Source of the DNA: Gemmatimonadota bacterium
GTDB taxonomy: Bacteria; Gemmatimonadota; Gemmatimonadetes; Longimicrobiales; Gaopeijiaceae
Length of the DNA: 64,000 nt
NCBI GenBank assembly: GCA_028874905.1
Contig: JAPPGZ010000060.1
Location: forward strand, 1 to 64,000
Direction: 5' to 3'
Under the pieces are notes generated by a model, which was not told the DNA's origin, made no database searches, and saw only the letters and a list, made by a program, of their open reading frames with translations. Shown piece after piece: positions 31,215 to 40,268 of the stretch. The position numbers were made by a program, and so were the translations under genes. Positions within the stretch are counted from its first letter, which is position 1. The number at the start of each line of letters is the position of its first letter.

Positions 31215-33014
31215 ATGTCCCGAGGTACTACGAGTCCCATGAGTCTGGTGGAATCCCTCCTGTCCAAGGCGTCATTCGCGGAGGGCTCGGAGGGATGGAG
31301 CCTCATCGAACGGTTCGCGGTGCTCGTGCGCGAGTCCGGAACGCCGGATGAGCGTGCCGCAGCGCACTTCATTGCGTCACGCCTTGAGAACGCGGGAGTG
31401 CCTCACGATGTCTACGAGCCGGATCTCTACCTTTCCATACCGAAGGGGGCCTCGGTCGGATTCGCGGGCGAGGACTTCGCCGGAAAGCCGCCTTCGTTTG
31501 CGGCTTCAACCCCGAAACGGGGACTGACGGCCCCTCCGGTCCACGTCCCCGCGAACCCATCCGCCGACGCCGCCGATCTGTTCAAGTCGGCGCACGGTCC
31601 ACTCCCCGACGACATTGCGGGGAAGATCGTGGTGACCGAGGGAATGCCGATGCCTGTGTCAGTGGCGCGTTTCGAGGCCGCTGGTGCGGTCGGCCAGGTG
31701 TACATCAATCCGGGTAGCCGTGTCCACTGGGGAATCTGCACGACCGTGTGGGGCACGCCGGGCGAGTCGCAACTCGGGCAGCGTCCCGCTACCCCGGTGA
31801 TAGCCATCGATCGCTGGGACGGCGACAAGTTGGTGGCAGCCATCGCGGACGGCCTGGACAAGATCACCCTCCATACCGACCTGGAGGAAGGCTGGTATCC
31901 CTGCCAGCTCCCCGTCGCGCGCATCGATGGCCAGGAAGAGGATTTCGTCCTCGCGCACGGGCACTACGATTCGTGGGACGTCGGAATCGGCGACAATGCC
32001 GTGGGCGACGCCACGCTGCTTGAACTCGCGCAGATTTTCCACGCACACCGCGAGGACCTGAGGCGATCGCTGAGGGTGGCCTGGTGGCCGGCGCACTCAA
32101 CGGGCCGCTACGGCGGCTCAACCTGGTTCGCCGACACGTTCGCGCTTGAGTTGTCCCGCCGATGCGTGGCCGCCGTCAACATCGACTCGCCGGGTTGCTG
32201 GGGCGCGACCGAATACGATGCCGTACCGTGGATGGCGGAGGCCGGGGAGGTTTGCCGCTCCTCCATCATGTCTGTGGCGGGCGTCGAGCCGACCCGTCAA
32301 CGGCCCCTCAGAGCGGGAGACTACTCGTTCGACCAGATCGGTCTCACCTCATTCTTCATGCTGCTCTCGAACATTCCTGGCGAGGAGCGGGAGCGGCTCG
32401 GGTTCTACCCCGTGGGCGGCTGTGGGGGCAACATCGCGTGGCATACGGAGAAGGACCGAATCGAGGTTGCGGACCGCGCCAACCTGGAACGCGACCTCCG
32501 GGTCTATCTGACGGCCATCGCCAGATTCCTGGACGAAGAGATTCTGCCCCTGGACTTCCGCGAGACCGCGACCGAGTTGGGCGATGCGCTCGAAGCCTAC
32601 GAGGGCGCGATCGACAAGGACCTCGGCAAGGTATTCAACCTGGTGCCGGTCAGAGAGGCCTACGATGAAATGCTGGAGCGCCTGACCGCATTCTACGACG
32701 CGATCGAAGAGGGCAGTCTCGACCCTGATGTGGCAAACGAGGTGCTGCTCAGACTGGCACGGATCCTGGTTCCCATCGGATACGCCGAGGGGCCCCGGTT
32801 CGAGCATGATCCGGCGACGCCCCGCGCACCCATTCCCAGGCTTGCCAGGGTGCCCGACCTCGCCGCCATGCGGGAAGAGGACCCGGAGATGTTCCCATTC
32901 GTCGTGACGGAACTGCGGCGCCGGTCCAACCAGGTCGTTGCCGGCTTCACCGAGGCGTCATGGCTGCTCAAGCGGTTGGCCGCGCCCCTGGTTCCCCAAC
33001 TGTCCGTCGGCTGA
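31215..33014 (+). CDS. M28-family metallopeptidase-like protein
   Basis: About 599-residue protein of the M28 aminopeptidase fold without an obvious signal peptide. The metal site is partly visible: LAHGHYDSWDVGIGDNAVGDAT (His and Asp ligands), NIDSPGCWG, and the final His in IAWHTEKDRIE. Where typical M28 enzymes have the catalytic Glu-Glu (SAEE.GLxGS), this reads WWPAHSTGRYGGST, so the general base is missing or moved. A PA-like insert precedes the peptidase core (DIAGKIVVTEG). ATG 31215 (GGAAG close upstream) or ATG 31239. Its 3' end overlaps the convergent racemase gene by 57 bp. Confidence 0.8.
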   Translation: MSRGTTSPMSLVESLLSKASFAEGSEGWSLIERFAVLVRESGTPDERAAAHFIASRLENAGVPHDVYEPDLYLSIPKGASVGFAGEDFAGKPPSFAASTPKRGLTAPPVHVPANPSADAADLFKSAHGPLPDDIAGKIVVTEGMPMPVSVARFEAAGAVGQVYINPGSRVHWGICTTVWGTPGESQLGQRPATPVIAIDRWDGDKLVAAIADGLDKITLHTDLEEGWYPCQLPVARIDGQEEDFVLAHGHYDSWDVGIGDNAVGDATLLELAQIFHAHREDLRRSLRVAWWPAHSTGRYGGSTWFADTFALELSRRCVAAVNIDSPGCWGATEYDAVPWMAEAGEVCRSSIMSVAGVEPTRQRPLRAGDYSFDQIGLTSFFMLLSNIPGEERERLGFYPVGGCGGNIAWHTEKDRIEVADRANLERDLRVYLTAIARFLDEEILPLDFRETATELGDALEAYEGAIDKDLGKVFNLVPVREAYDEMLERLTAFYDAIEEGSLDPDVANEVLLRLARILVPIGYAEGPRFEHDPATPRAPIPRLARVPDLAAMREEDPEMFPFVVTELRRRSNQVVAGFTEASWLLKRLAAPLVPQLSVG

Positions 33015-33749
33015 TCCGACGCCGACCTCGGCCAGCTGCTTGCGCGGCGCGGGGTAGGCTTGCGCCGACGGTGCCAAGCCAGCCGCTACCATTCCTTCCG
33101 CAGCCTTGAGCGCGGCGACAACTGGATTGACAACCGGCACACCCAGGCGCCCCTGCAGGTCGCGTGTCAGGTCAAGAAAGCCCATCGTCATGCATCCGAG
33201 CACGATGGTATCGGCACCGTTCGATATGGCTGCGTGCCCCTCGCCTTCAAGCGTGAGCAGGACCTGTTCGCGCCGTCGGCGCAACTCCAGAACCGGTACC
33301 TCCACCGCTCGCACTTCCGAAACGAACCCCTCAAGGCCGTGGCCACGCATTTGCCTGTACACCGAAGGAACCACCTCGTCCACGACCGTCAAGACCGCGA
33401 AGCGATCGCCGAGCTGGGCCGCAAGGTGGCCGCTCGCCTGTCCGGGGCCCACCACCGGAATACGCGTAATCTCACGAACGGCAGACAGTCCGGGATCACC
33501 GAAACAGCCAACAATGATGGCATTCGTGCCGTTGGACTCAAGCTGCGGAGCCGCCGCGAGCAGCGATGGTACCGAGAGCGCCTCCTCCGCCGAACTCTCG
33601 ATCGAAGCGGGTCCCTCATCACTATCCTCGACTGCCACGGTCGTGCCGGGAGCGGCGTGGCGCTCCAGGTACGCCCGTCGGCGTTCCAGTTCTCGGTGTC
33701 CGAGAGGACCGCGCGAGAGCGGGCCGGGAATGAAGTAGGTCACATGCAT
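32958..33749 (-). CDS. Asp/Glu/hydantoin racemase-family protein
   Basis: 263-residue cytoplasmic protein of the Asp/Glu racemase superfamily. The two cysteines expected for proton transfer are in AIIVGCFGDPGL and TIVLGCMTMGF, and the N-terminal VTYFIPGPLSRG replaces the usual xIxxxNP start. Most similar in layout to the hydantoin-racemase branch. ATG 33749 has GAGGAG about 8 nt upstream; MHVTYF is the start. It converges on and overlaps the M28 gene. A fused hydantoinase-like gene lies far away at 55280, so a joint pathway is speculative. Confidence 0.82.
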   Translation of the reverse strand: MHVTYFIPGPLSRGPLGHRELERRRAYLERHAAPGTTVAVEDSDEGPASIESSAEEALSVPSLLAAAPQLESNGTNAIIVGCFGDPGLSAVREITRIPVVGPGQASGHLAAQLGDRFAVLTVVDEVVPSVYRQMRGHGLEGFVSEVRAVEVPVLELRRRREQVLLTLEGEGHAAISNGADTIVLGCMTMGFLDLTRDLQGRLGVPVVNPVVAALKAAEGMVAAGLAPSAQAYPAPRKQLAEVGVGSADGQLGNQGRGQPLEQP

Positions 33750-33857
33750 GTGGGGTCTCCTCGCCGATGCCTGAAATGTAGTCTTGTCCACACGCTCCTT
33801 TGGTGCCAGCCTTACTATCTTGTCGCCTTGTCTTCGACGACGGTCAGGAAAGGGAAA

Positions 33858-36209
33858 ATGAGCAGAGTGTTGAGGGTTGTTCGGGCAGGCCTGGTGGCGT
33901 TGGTACTGCTCCCCGGTTCGCTTTTTGCGCAGGGGTTCGGGGGAAGCGTTGCGGTGTGGGGCAACGAGGTGCTGGTGGCTGACCCCGCCTTTGGCGGCTC
34001 CGCCGCCGGGGGGATCTATACCTACATGAGGGACGGGGACAACTGGGTCGAGGCCGGCAGACTGACTGGTCCGGAACCCGCTGCTGGCAATGGATTCGGA
34101 TCCGGGATCGCCGTATCGGGGGACCGCATGCTTGTCACGGCCATGAATCCGCGCCGTCCCCAGGGCGGTGGCATTCATTCATATGTTCGCGCAGCGACCG
34201 GCTGGAGCCATGACGGAATGCTCGTCGCCGACGCGTTTCCGGAAGGAACGATGATGGTGCGCGCGGCGCTGAGCGGCGATCGCGCCGCGGTGGCCACGGC
34301 CTCGATGCGTGCGGACGGATCCGTCCTGCTGTTCCGCCACGTAGACGGCTCCTGGATCCAGGAGGCCGAGCTGGCGTCCCCCCGGCCGGAGGAGAGAATA
34401 GGATTCGGCGGGTCGATCGCGCTATCCGAGGACATGCTCGTCGTGGGAGCTCCCATTGCCGACTCCGCGATGGGTGCGGCGTTCGTGTACGAAAGCGGCC
34501 CCAACGGGTGGGAGATGACCGCCGAACTCGCCGTCGACGGCAGCGGCGGGTCCTACCTGGGCACCTCCGCGCTCATCATGGAAGACCGAATTCTCGTGGC
34601 CGGTGGACACCCCCTGAACGACGCGGGAGCGGTGTTCGTCTTTGCACAGGAAGACGGTGAATGGGCCGAGGTGGGCCGACTCGGCGCCTTCGACGGATCT
34701 CCCGGAGACCAGTTCGGATCCACGATGGCGTCGGACGGACCCGTGCTGTGGGTGGGTGCGCCGGGCGTGGACACCCGCCGGGGCGGCATCTACGAGTTCA
34801 CCGGCGACGGGGCCGGTGGCTGGGCCTCCGCCATGAAGTTGACCGACCCGTCGCCCGAGCCCGGTGCCTGGATGGGTACAGTAGTGGCCTACGGCGACGG
34901 GGTTCTGGTTTCGGGGATGCCCAGGGACGACTACGGGGCCGGCACGGCACTGATCCTCGAGCGGGACGGGGACGGCTGGACCGATGGCTACTCCGTGTTC
35001 ACGGACATCGAAGGAATGGAACCCGTGCTCGGAGGCCAGGTCGACTGTGCCGAGGGCAGCGCCTCCGCGTTCGGGTGCAGCGATGTGGACCTCGTTTCGT
35101 TTGTGCCGGTCGAGGATCTCGGCGGCAGCCGAGGCGTGCGCGTCAACGACGTATGGGGATGGACGGACCCCGAGTCCCAGCGGGACTACGCCATCGTCGG
35201 GCGGATGGACGGCACGTCCTTCGTGGATGTGACCGACCCGGTCAATCCGGTGGTCGTCGGCAACCTGCCCAAGCCGCAGTGGGCGCCGGGGAGCGTCTGG
35301 AGAGACATGAAGGTCTACAGCGACCATGTGTTCATCGTGGCGGACGGGGCTGCCGACCACGGCATGCAGGTGTTCGACCTCACACGCCTGCGCGAGTTCG
35401 CCGGCGAGATGCTCACCTTCGACGTGGACACGCACTACGACCGGATCAACAGCGTTCACAACATCGTGATCAACGAAGAGACCGGCTTTGCGTATGCCGT
35501 CGGCAGCAGCGGGGGCGGGGACACCTGTGGTGGTGGGCTCCACATGATCAACATCCAGGAGCCGAAGAACCCGGTCTTCGCGGGGTGTTTCGCCGACCCC
35601 ACCACGGGACGGTCGGGCACCGGCTACTCCCACGATGCCCAGTGCGTCATCTACGACGGACCGGACCGGGAGCATGCCGGCAAGGAGATCTGCTTCGGAT
35701 CGAACGAGACGGCGCTGAGCATCGCCGATGTCACCGACAAGGACAATCCGATTGCCCTGGCGATGGGCGAATACCCCAACGTGGCCTACACGCATCAGGG
35801 CTGGCTCACCGAGGATCAGGCCTACTTCTACATGAACGACGAGTTGGACGAGGTGCGCGGGCTCACGCAGGGAACGCGGACCCTCATCTGGGACGTCAGC
35901 GACCTGGACGAGCCCATCATGGTCAAGGAGCATGTGTCAGAGAACACAGCCAGCGATCACAACCTCTACATAGTCGGTGACCTGATGTACCAGTCCAACT
36001 ACAACAGCGGACTGCGTGTTCTGGACATCTCCGACGCGGTCAACCCGCTCGAAGTCGCGTTCTTCGACACCGTGCCGGGTGAGGATTCTCCGTCCATGGA
36101 CGGCTCCTGGAGCAACTATCCCTTCTTCGCATCGGGAGTCATCGTCGTGACCTCGGGGTCACAGGGACTGTTCCTGGTCAAGAAGCGGAACCGCACGCCC
36201 GTCTCCTGA
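33858..36209 (+). CDS. Secreted choice-of-anchor-B/LVIVD propeller protein
   Basis: 783-residue exported protein (signal peptide ending GSLFAQ). The N-terminal half (30-390) has FG-GAP-like blades such as RIGFGGSIALSEDMLVVGAP and DQFGSTMASDGPVLWVGAP. The C-terminal half is an LVIVD/choice-of-anchor-B propeller (TSFVDVTDPVNPVVVGNLP, SIADVTDKDNPIALA, LRVLDISDAVNPLEVAFF) with a conserved HNIVINEETGFAYAVG block. It probably acts at the cell surface in adhesion or ligand binding; no catalytic residues are evident. ATG 33858 follows AGGAAAGGG. First of three consecutive propeller genes. Confidence 0.82.
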   Translation: MSRVLRVVRAGLVALVLLPGSLFAQGFGGSVAVWGNEVLVADPAFGGSAAGGIYTYMRDGDNWVEAGRLTGPEPAAGNGFGSGIAVSGDRMLVTAMNPRRPQGGGIHSYVRAATGWSHDGMLVADAFPEGTMMVRAALSGDRAAVATASMRADGSVLLFRHVDGSWIQEAELASPRPEERIGFGGSIALSEDMLVVGAPIADSAMGAAFVYESGPNGWEMTAELAVDGSGGSYLGTSALIMEDRILVAGGHPLNDAGAVFVFAQEDGEWAEVGRLGAFDGSPGDQFGSTMASDGPVLWVGAPGVDTRRGGIYEFTGDGAGGWASAMKLTDPSPEPGAWMGTVVAYGDGVLVSGMPRDDYGAGTALILERDGDGWTDGYSVFTDIEGMEPVLGGQVDCAEGSASAFGCSDVDLVSFVPVEDLGGSRGVRVNDVWGWTDPESQRDYAIVGRMDGTSFVDVTDPVNPVVVGNLPKPQWAPGSVWRDMKVYSDHVFIVADGAADHGMQVFDLTRLREFAGEMLTFDVDTHYDRINSVHNIVINEETGFAYAVGSSGGGDTCGGGLHMINIQEPKNPVFAGCFADPTTGRSGTGYSHDAQCVIYDGPDREHAGKEICFGSNETALSIADVTDKDNPIALAMGEYPNVAYTHQGWLTEDQAYFYMNDELDEVRGLTQGTRTLIWDVSDLDEPIMVKEHVSENTASDHNLYIVGDLMYQSNYNSGLRVLDISDAVNPLEVAFFDTVPGEDSPSMDGSWSNYPFFASGVIVVTSGSQGLFLVKKRNRTPVS

Positions 36210-36242
36210 CGTGAGAGTGTCTCCTGGTCGAAAGGCGCAGTG

Positions 36243-37433
36243 ATGACCTTGTCGAATACCCCTCGCACGGCGATGCGCCACGCGCGCCCCGGCCCGGCGC
36301 CTCGCCGCTCGGGCGGCTTTGTCAACGGGCTCCTCGTCGCCCTTCTGGCCTGCACGGCCACGGCACTGAACGGCGCCGTGGGGATCGTGGACGGCCAGGC
36401 CGAAACAGCCGAGCGCGTGTACGTTGCCAACCAGGCGTCCGCCAGCGTATCCGTCATCGACGCCGCGTCCGGGACGGTCATCGAGACCATCGACCTCACC
36501 CGACTCGGCTTCGATCCCAACTGCCGCCCTCACCACACGGCAGTCGACCCGGACGGCAGCCACTGGTACGTCTCGCTGATCGGCGGCGGCAACGTCCTTC
36601 GCTTCAACGCGGACAATGAGCTGGTCAGCCGCGCGCCGTTCGAGACGCCCGGGCTGCTGTCCGTCGACCCAACCAGCGACCGGCTGTACGTGGGGCGTTC
36701 GATGATGGCGGTCAATCCGCCGCAACGCATCGGCGAGATCGACCGCAACGACATGACCGTCCAGGAGCTGGACGTGTTCTTCCCGCGGCCGCATGCGCTG
36801 ACCATCGACCCCTCCACGAACCGCATCTTCACGGCTTCGCTTGTCGAGAACCGCGTCGCGGTGGTGGAGAGCGGCACCGAGGCACTGGAACTGGTGGACA
36901 TCGACGGCCCCCCCCATACCCTCGTGCAGTTCGCGCTTTCTCCCGATGGCCGTCATCTCGTCGCCACGACGCAGCTGACCGGAAGGCTCCTGGTCTTTGA
37001 CGCCACGACACCCCAGCTCCGCCTCGTTAGCGAGGTCGAGGTCGGTACCCAGCCCTGGCACCCGGTCTTCTCTCCGAGCGGGGACCGGGTGTACTTCGGC
37101 GCCAAGGACGACGACGCGGTCGTGGTGGTCGAGACGGACGGGTGGTCCGTCGTGACGCGGATCACCGCGCCGGGGATCGTGGAGCCGCACGGCAGCGCGG
37201 TGACCGCCGACGGCCGCTACCTCTTCGTGTCGAACCGGAACCTCAAGGGCGCCTACACGCCGACCCGCCAGGTGGAAGACAACGCCGATGTGGGCACGGT
37301 GGTGAAGATCGACACCCGAACGCTGGAAGTCGTGCAGACGATCGAGGTCGGGACGTATCCAGCGGGGATCTCGCTCGGGGCGGTGAGCACTTCGAGTCCG
37401 ACCGGTTCGCCGCAGGGACCCGCCCTCCCGTGA
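36243..37433 (+). CDS. Secreted YVTN-type beta-propeller protein
   Basis: 396-residue exported propeller protein. Signal segment GGFVNGLLVALLACTATALNG after an Arg/Pro-rich start. YVTN-like blades follow: RVYVANQASASVSVIDAASG, TNRIFTASLVENRVAVVESG, GRHLVATTQLTGRLLVFDA and GRYLFVSNRN. No enzyme motif is seen. GTG 36240 and ATG 36243 are both possible starts; ATG is 7 nt from AAAGG. Its stop overlaps the GTG of the next gene (GTGA), indicating coupled translation within the 33.9-39.8 kb series. Confidence 0.8.
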   Translation: MTLSNTPRTAMRHARPGPAPRRSGGFVNGLLVALLACTATALNGAVGIVDGQAETAERVYVANQASASVSVIDAASGTVIETIDLTRLGFDPNCRPHHTAVDPDGSHWYVSLIGGGNVLRFNADNELVSRAPFETPGLLSVDPTSDRLYVGRSMMAVNPPQRIGEIDRNDMTVQELDVFFPRPHALTIDPSTNRIFTASLVENRVAVVESGTEALELVDIDGPPHTLVQFALSPDGRHLVATTQLTGRLLVFDATTPQLRLVSEVEVGTQPWHPVFSPSGDRVYFGAKDDDAVVVVETDGWSVVTRITAPGIVEPHGSAVTADGRYLFVSNRNLKGAYTPTRQVEDNADVGTVVKIDTRTLEVVQTIEVGTYPAGISLGAVSTSSPTGSPQGPALP

Positions 37434-39304
37434 CCCTCGTCCGCACAACCGCGGTCGTCCTGATCCTGTCGGGGTTCACCGGGGTCTGTGCTCCGGTGCC
37501 GGCCCCGCCGCCTCCGGCTCCGGTGTCGTCCGCCCCGCCTTCCGACTGGGAACGCGTCGTTTACGGCATCGCGGTCACGGACGCAGTGGGAGAGCCGATC
37601 GATCATCCTTTCCTGGGCGGCTTCAACCTGCCCCGGCCCCAGCTCGCCGATGCAGATGGCGACGGGGATCTGGACCTCTTCATCCAGGAGCGGTCGAACC
37701 GGGTGATGTTCTTCCGCAACGAGTCCGAAGGCGGCCCGGCCGTCTACCGTTGGGTCACCGACGCCTTCGAGGATCTGGCCGTGGGCGAATGGTTCCGTTT
37801 CGTGGATGTGGATCTCGACGGCGACCTCGACCTCCTCGCGGAAGAGCCCTTCAGCTACATCCGCTACTACCGGAACGACGGCGGAGCCGGACCGGCCGAG
37901 TACGTCCTGGCGACCGACACGATCAAGGACGTGATGGGGGAACCCGTCTTCTCCGACCGCCAGAACATCCCCAACGCGGCGGACATCGACTGCGACGGGA
38001 TGCTCGACCTGCTGATCGGACGCCTTACCGGGACCATCACGCGCTACGAAGCCGAGTCCATCGACGATGACGGCGTGCCGCGCTTCCGTCACATCACGGA
38101 TTCCTTCGAGGACATCGAGATCATCGGCGCATTCCAGGGTAGTCTGCACGGCGCCAACACCATGGCGCTCGGCGACATCGACGAGGACGGCGACCACGAC
38201 CTGTTCTGGGGCGATTTCTTCGAACCCGGCCTGCTTTTCATCGAGAACACCGGCAGCTGTCGCCGACCCGTTCTCAGGGGCGTGCCAAGGCCGTTCCCGC
38301 TGCGCGACCCCGTGAGCACGTCGGGCTACAACGCCCCCGCACTCGGGGACGTGGACCAGGACGGCGACATGGACCTGACCATGGGCGTGCTGGGCGGGGC
38401 CTTCAACCCCAACCTCACGACCGTGGAGAACCTCCACCAGTTCGAACAGGGTGCGGACGGGGCGTTCACCGAGACCACGGCCCGCCTTGTTCGCAGCCTC
38501 GATGTCGGCAGCGAGTCGATTCCCGCGTTCACCGACCTCGACGGCGACGGCGACCTCGACCTCCTCGTGTCCAACAAGATCGAGCCCGGGGACACGCGCA
38601 GCGGCCGCCTCTACGTGTTCGAGAACACCGGCACACGCACCGCACCCGCCTTCACCGCGCGGGGCACGGTGCCGGGGCTCCCGGAGGCGTACCACTATGC
38701 CCCCGCGTTCGGGGACCTCGACGGCGACGGCGACGACGACATGCTGCTCGGCGAATGGCGCGACCGGGTCGCCTACTACCGCAACGACGGCGGCCGGCGC
38801 GGCCGTGCGGATCGCCGCGGTTCGGACGACCTGCTGCCGCGCTGGACCCTCGTGGACTCGGCGGCGGCCACCCTCACGCGGGGACGCAACACGACGCCTG
38901 CCCTGGGCGATCTGGACGCGGACGGGGACCTTGACCTCATCGTTGGCGAGTCGTCCGGCATGTTGAACTACTACCGCAACGACGGCGGTCCGGGTTCGCC
39001 GGATTTCGTCCTCGTCTCGGACGAATTCCAGGACATCGACGTCGGTCGCCGGAGCGTTCCCACCATCCTCGATCTGGACGGCGACGGCGACCTGGACCTC
39101 GCCGTGGGAACGGAGGCCTCGGGGCTTCTGTTCTACCTGAACGAGGGGTCCGGCGGCGAGCCCGTTTTCGTCGAGACCGTGCCTTTTGCGCCCGCAGTCC
39201 CCACATTCACCGCACCGGTCTTCGTCGACATCGACGGAGACGGGGACCGCGACCTGGTATCGGGCGGCGTGGGGGGCGGGATCACGGTCTACCGCAGACG
39301 ATAG
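37430..39304 (+). CDS. Secreted FG-GAP/VCBS calcium-binding propeller protein
   Basis: 624-residue exported protein starting at GTG 37430 inside the previous stop. The signal segment TTAVVLILSGFTGVCA leads to a Pro-rich linker. Repeated calcium-loop motifs of the D-x-D-x-D-G-D-x-D type follow: DADGDGDLDLF, DVDLDGDLDLL, DIDEDGDHDLF, DLDGDGDLDLL, DLDGDGDDDML, DLDADGDLDLI and DIDGDGDRDLV. About seven to eight blades alternate with YYRNDGG turns, as in integrin-alpha-like FG-GAP/VCBS domains. Likely surface adhesion or carbohydrate binding. No catalytic module was recognised. Confidence 0.85.
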   Translation: MTLVRTTAVVLILSGFTGVCAPVPAPPPPAPVSSAPPSDWERVVYGIAVTDAVGEPIDHPFLGGFNLPRPQLADADGDGDLDLFIQERSNRVMFFRNESEGGPAVYRWVTDAFEDLAVGEWFRFVDVDLDGDLDLLAEEPFSYIRYYRNDGGAGPAEYVLATDTIKDVMGEPVFSDRQNIPNAADIDCDGMLDLLIGRLTGTITRYEAESIDDDGVPRFRHITDSFEDIEIIGAFQGSLHGANTMALGDIDEDGDHDLFWGDFFEPGLLFIENTGSCRRPVLRGVPRPFPLRDPVSTSGYNAPALGDVDQDGDMDLTMGVLGGAFNPNLTTVENLHQFEQGADGAFTETTARLVRSLDVGSESIPAFTDLDGDGDLDLLVSNKIEPGDTRSGRLYVFENTGTRTAPAFTARGTVPGLPEAYHYAPAFGDLDGDGDDDMLLGEWRDRVAYYRNDGGRRGRADRRGSDDLLPRWTLVDSAAATLTRGRNTTPALGDLDADGDLDLIVGESSGMLNYYRNDGGPGSPDFVLVSDEFQDIDVGRRSVPTILDLDGDGDLDLAVGTEASGLLFYLNEGSGGEPVFVETVPFAPAVPTFTAPVFVDIDGDGDRDLVSGGVGGGITVYRRR

Positions 39305-39312
39305 GAGTCGTA

Positions 39313-39825
39313 TTGGACCTCAGAGACGTTCAGGCCGTCATCGACAGCGCGAAGGTCCGGGATAACGGGATGCTGGAGGAGTTCATCCGCGGCACCGCGC
39401 CGGACGCGACGGAAGAGGAGGTCCTGGAGGCGGCCGCGGTCGCGATCGAGGTCGTGGAAACCGTCCCGGTGCTGCTGGCCAGGGCCGCCCAGGCCGCCGA
39501 CCAGCGCGGCCTCAGGGTGGTGGTCATGCCGCTGCTGGAACACGCGGCGCGTTACTTCGTCAATCCCGTCGACCTGATCCCCGAGATGACCCAGGGCATG
39601 GCCGGGCTTCTGGACGACACCTACCTGGCCCTGCGCATTCTCGAAAACCTGAATCGAGGCTCGGACCCGCTGTTCGACGCAGATTTCGATGAGCCGCTGC
39701 GCTTCCTGCGGAGGCTTGTGGGTCGAGAGATCGCCAGAAAGCTCGACGCCGCCTCGATCTTCGCATTGCAGGACGTGTCGACGCACGTCAGCAGGGTGTT
39801 CGCCGAGATGGGAAGGCCCTCCTGA
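39313..39825 (+). CDS. YkvA/DUF1232-like protein
   Basis: 170-residue cytoplasmic protein. The core motif YFVNPVDLIPEMTQGMAGLLDDTYLALRIL matches the DUF1232/YkvA pattern (DLIPD.....G..DD). The flanks are helical and charged. The start is TTG 39313 with AGGAG 5 nt upstream. It lies 8 bp after the FG-GAP gene and is probably in the same transcript. Function unknown; the family is often found with membrane or envelope genes. No membrane helix is evident here. Confidence 0.7.
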   Translation: MDLRDVQAVIDSAKVRDNGMLEEFIRGTAPDATEEEVLEAAAVAIEVVETVPVLLARAAQAADQRGLRVVVMPLLEHAARYFVNPVDLIPEMTQGMAGLLDDTYLALRILENLNRGSDPLFDADFDEPLRFLRRLVGREIARKLDAASIFALQDVSTHVSRVFAEMGRPS

Positions 39826-39917
39826 CCGTGGGTGGCCGGGAAAACGGGAAACGTTGCGGTTGCCAGGACCGTATTTGAGCAAAAACGGGGCTGAGCCCCG
39901 GGAAAGGACAGAGGACC

Positions 39918-40193
39918 ATGTTTGAGTTGCTTGCTCTTGGCATCGGGGGTGCGGCGGGCCTGTTCGGACACGTGAAATCGAAGGACTTCGTACGCCGCAA
40001 GCTCAGGTATACCAAGGTCGCGGAGAAGTCGGCGAGTGGCGTGGGACTGGCCGCCGGCGCCGCCACGGCGATCGCTGCCGCACCGGTTGTGGCGTTGCTG
40101 CCGGTGGTGGGTGCCGGCACGGCGATCCTCGTCGGGCTCGGCGTGGGGACGGGCGTGGGTGTCGGCATCAAACAGGCGCGAAAGGGACAGTAG
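39918..40193 (+). CDS. Small Gly/Ala-rich membrane protein
   Basis: 91-residue hypothetical protein. A short N-terminal hydrophobic segment (FELLALGIGGAAGLFG) is followed by a basic patch (KSKDFVRRKLRYTK). Two glycine-zipper-like hydrophobic helices follow (GLAAGAATAIAAAPVVALLPVVG and GTAILVGLGVGTGVGVGI), and the end is basic (KQARKGQ). Glycine-zipper hairpins insert in membranes; no further function is readable. It has a good ribosome site (AGAGGACC before ATG) and normal GC codon use, which supports a real gene. Confidence 0.62.
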   Translation: MFELLALGIGGAAGLFGHVKSKDFVRRKLRYTKVAEKSASGVGLAAGAATAIAAAPVVALLPVVGAGTAILVGLGVGTGVGVGIKQARKGQ

Positions 40194-40268
40194 AGCAGGC
40201 CCCACGGGGAAGCCCCGCGGGGACTGCCCCAGCCTCCAAAGAGTCTACCGCACAAAGGATTTGAGCCC

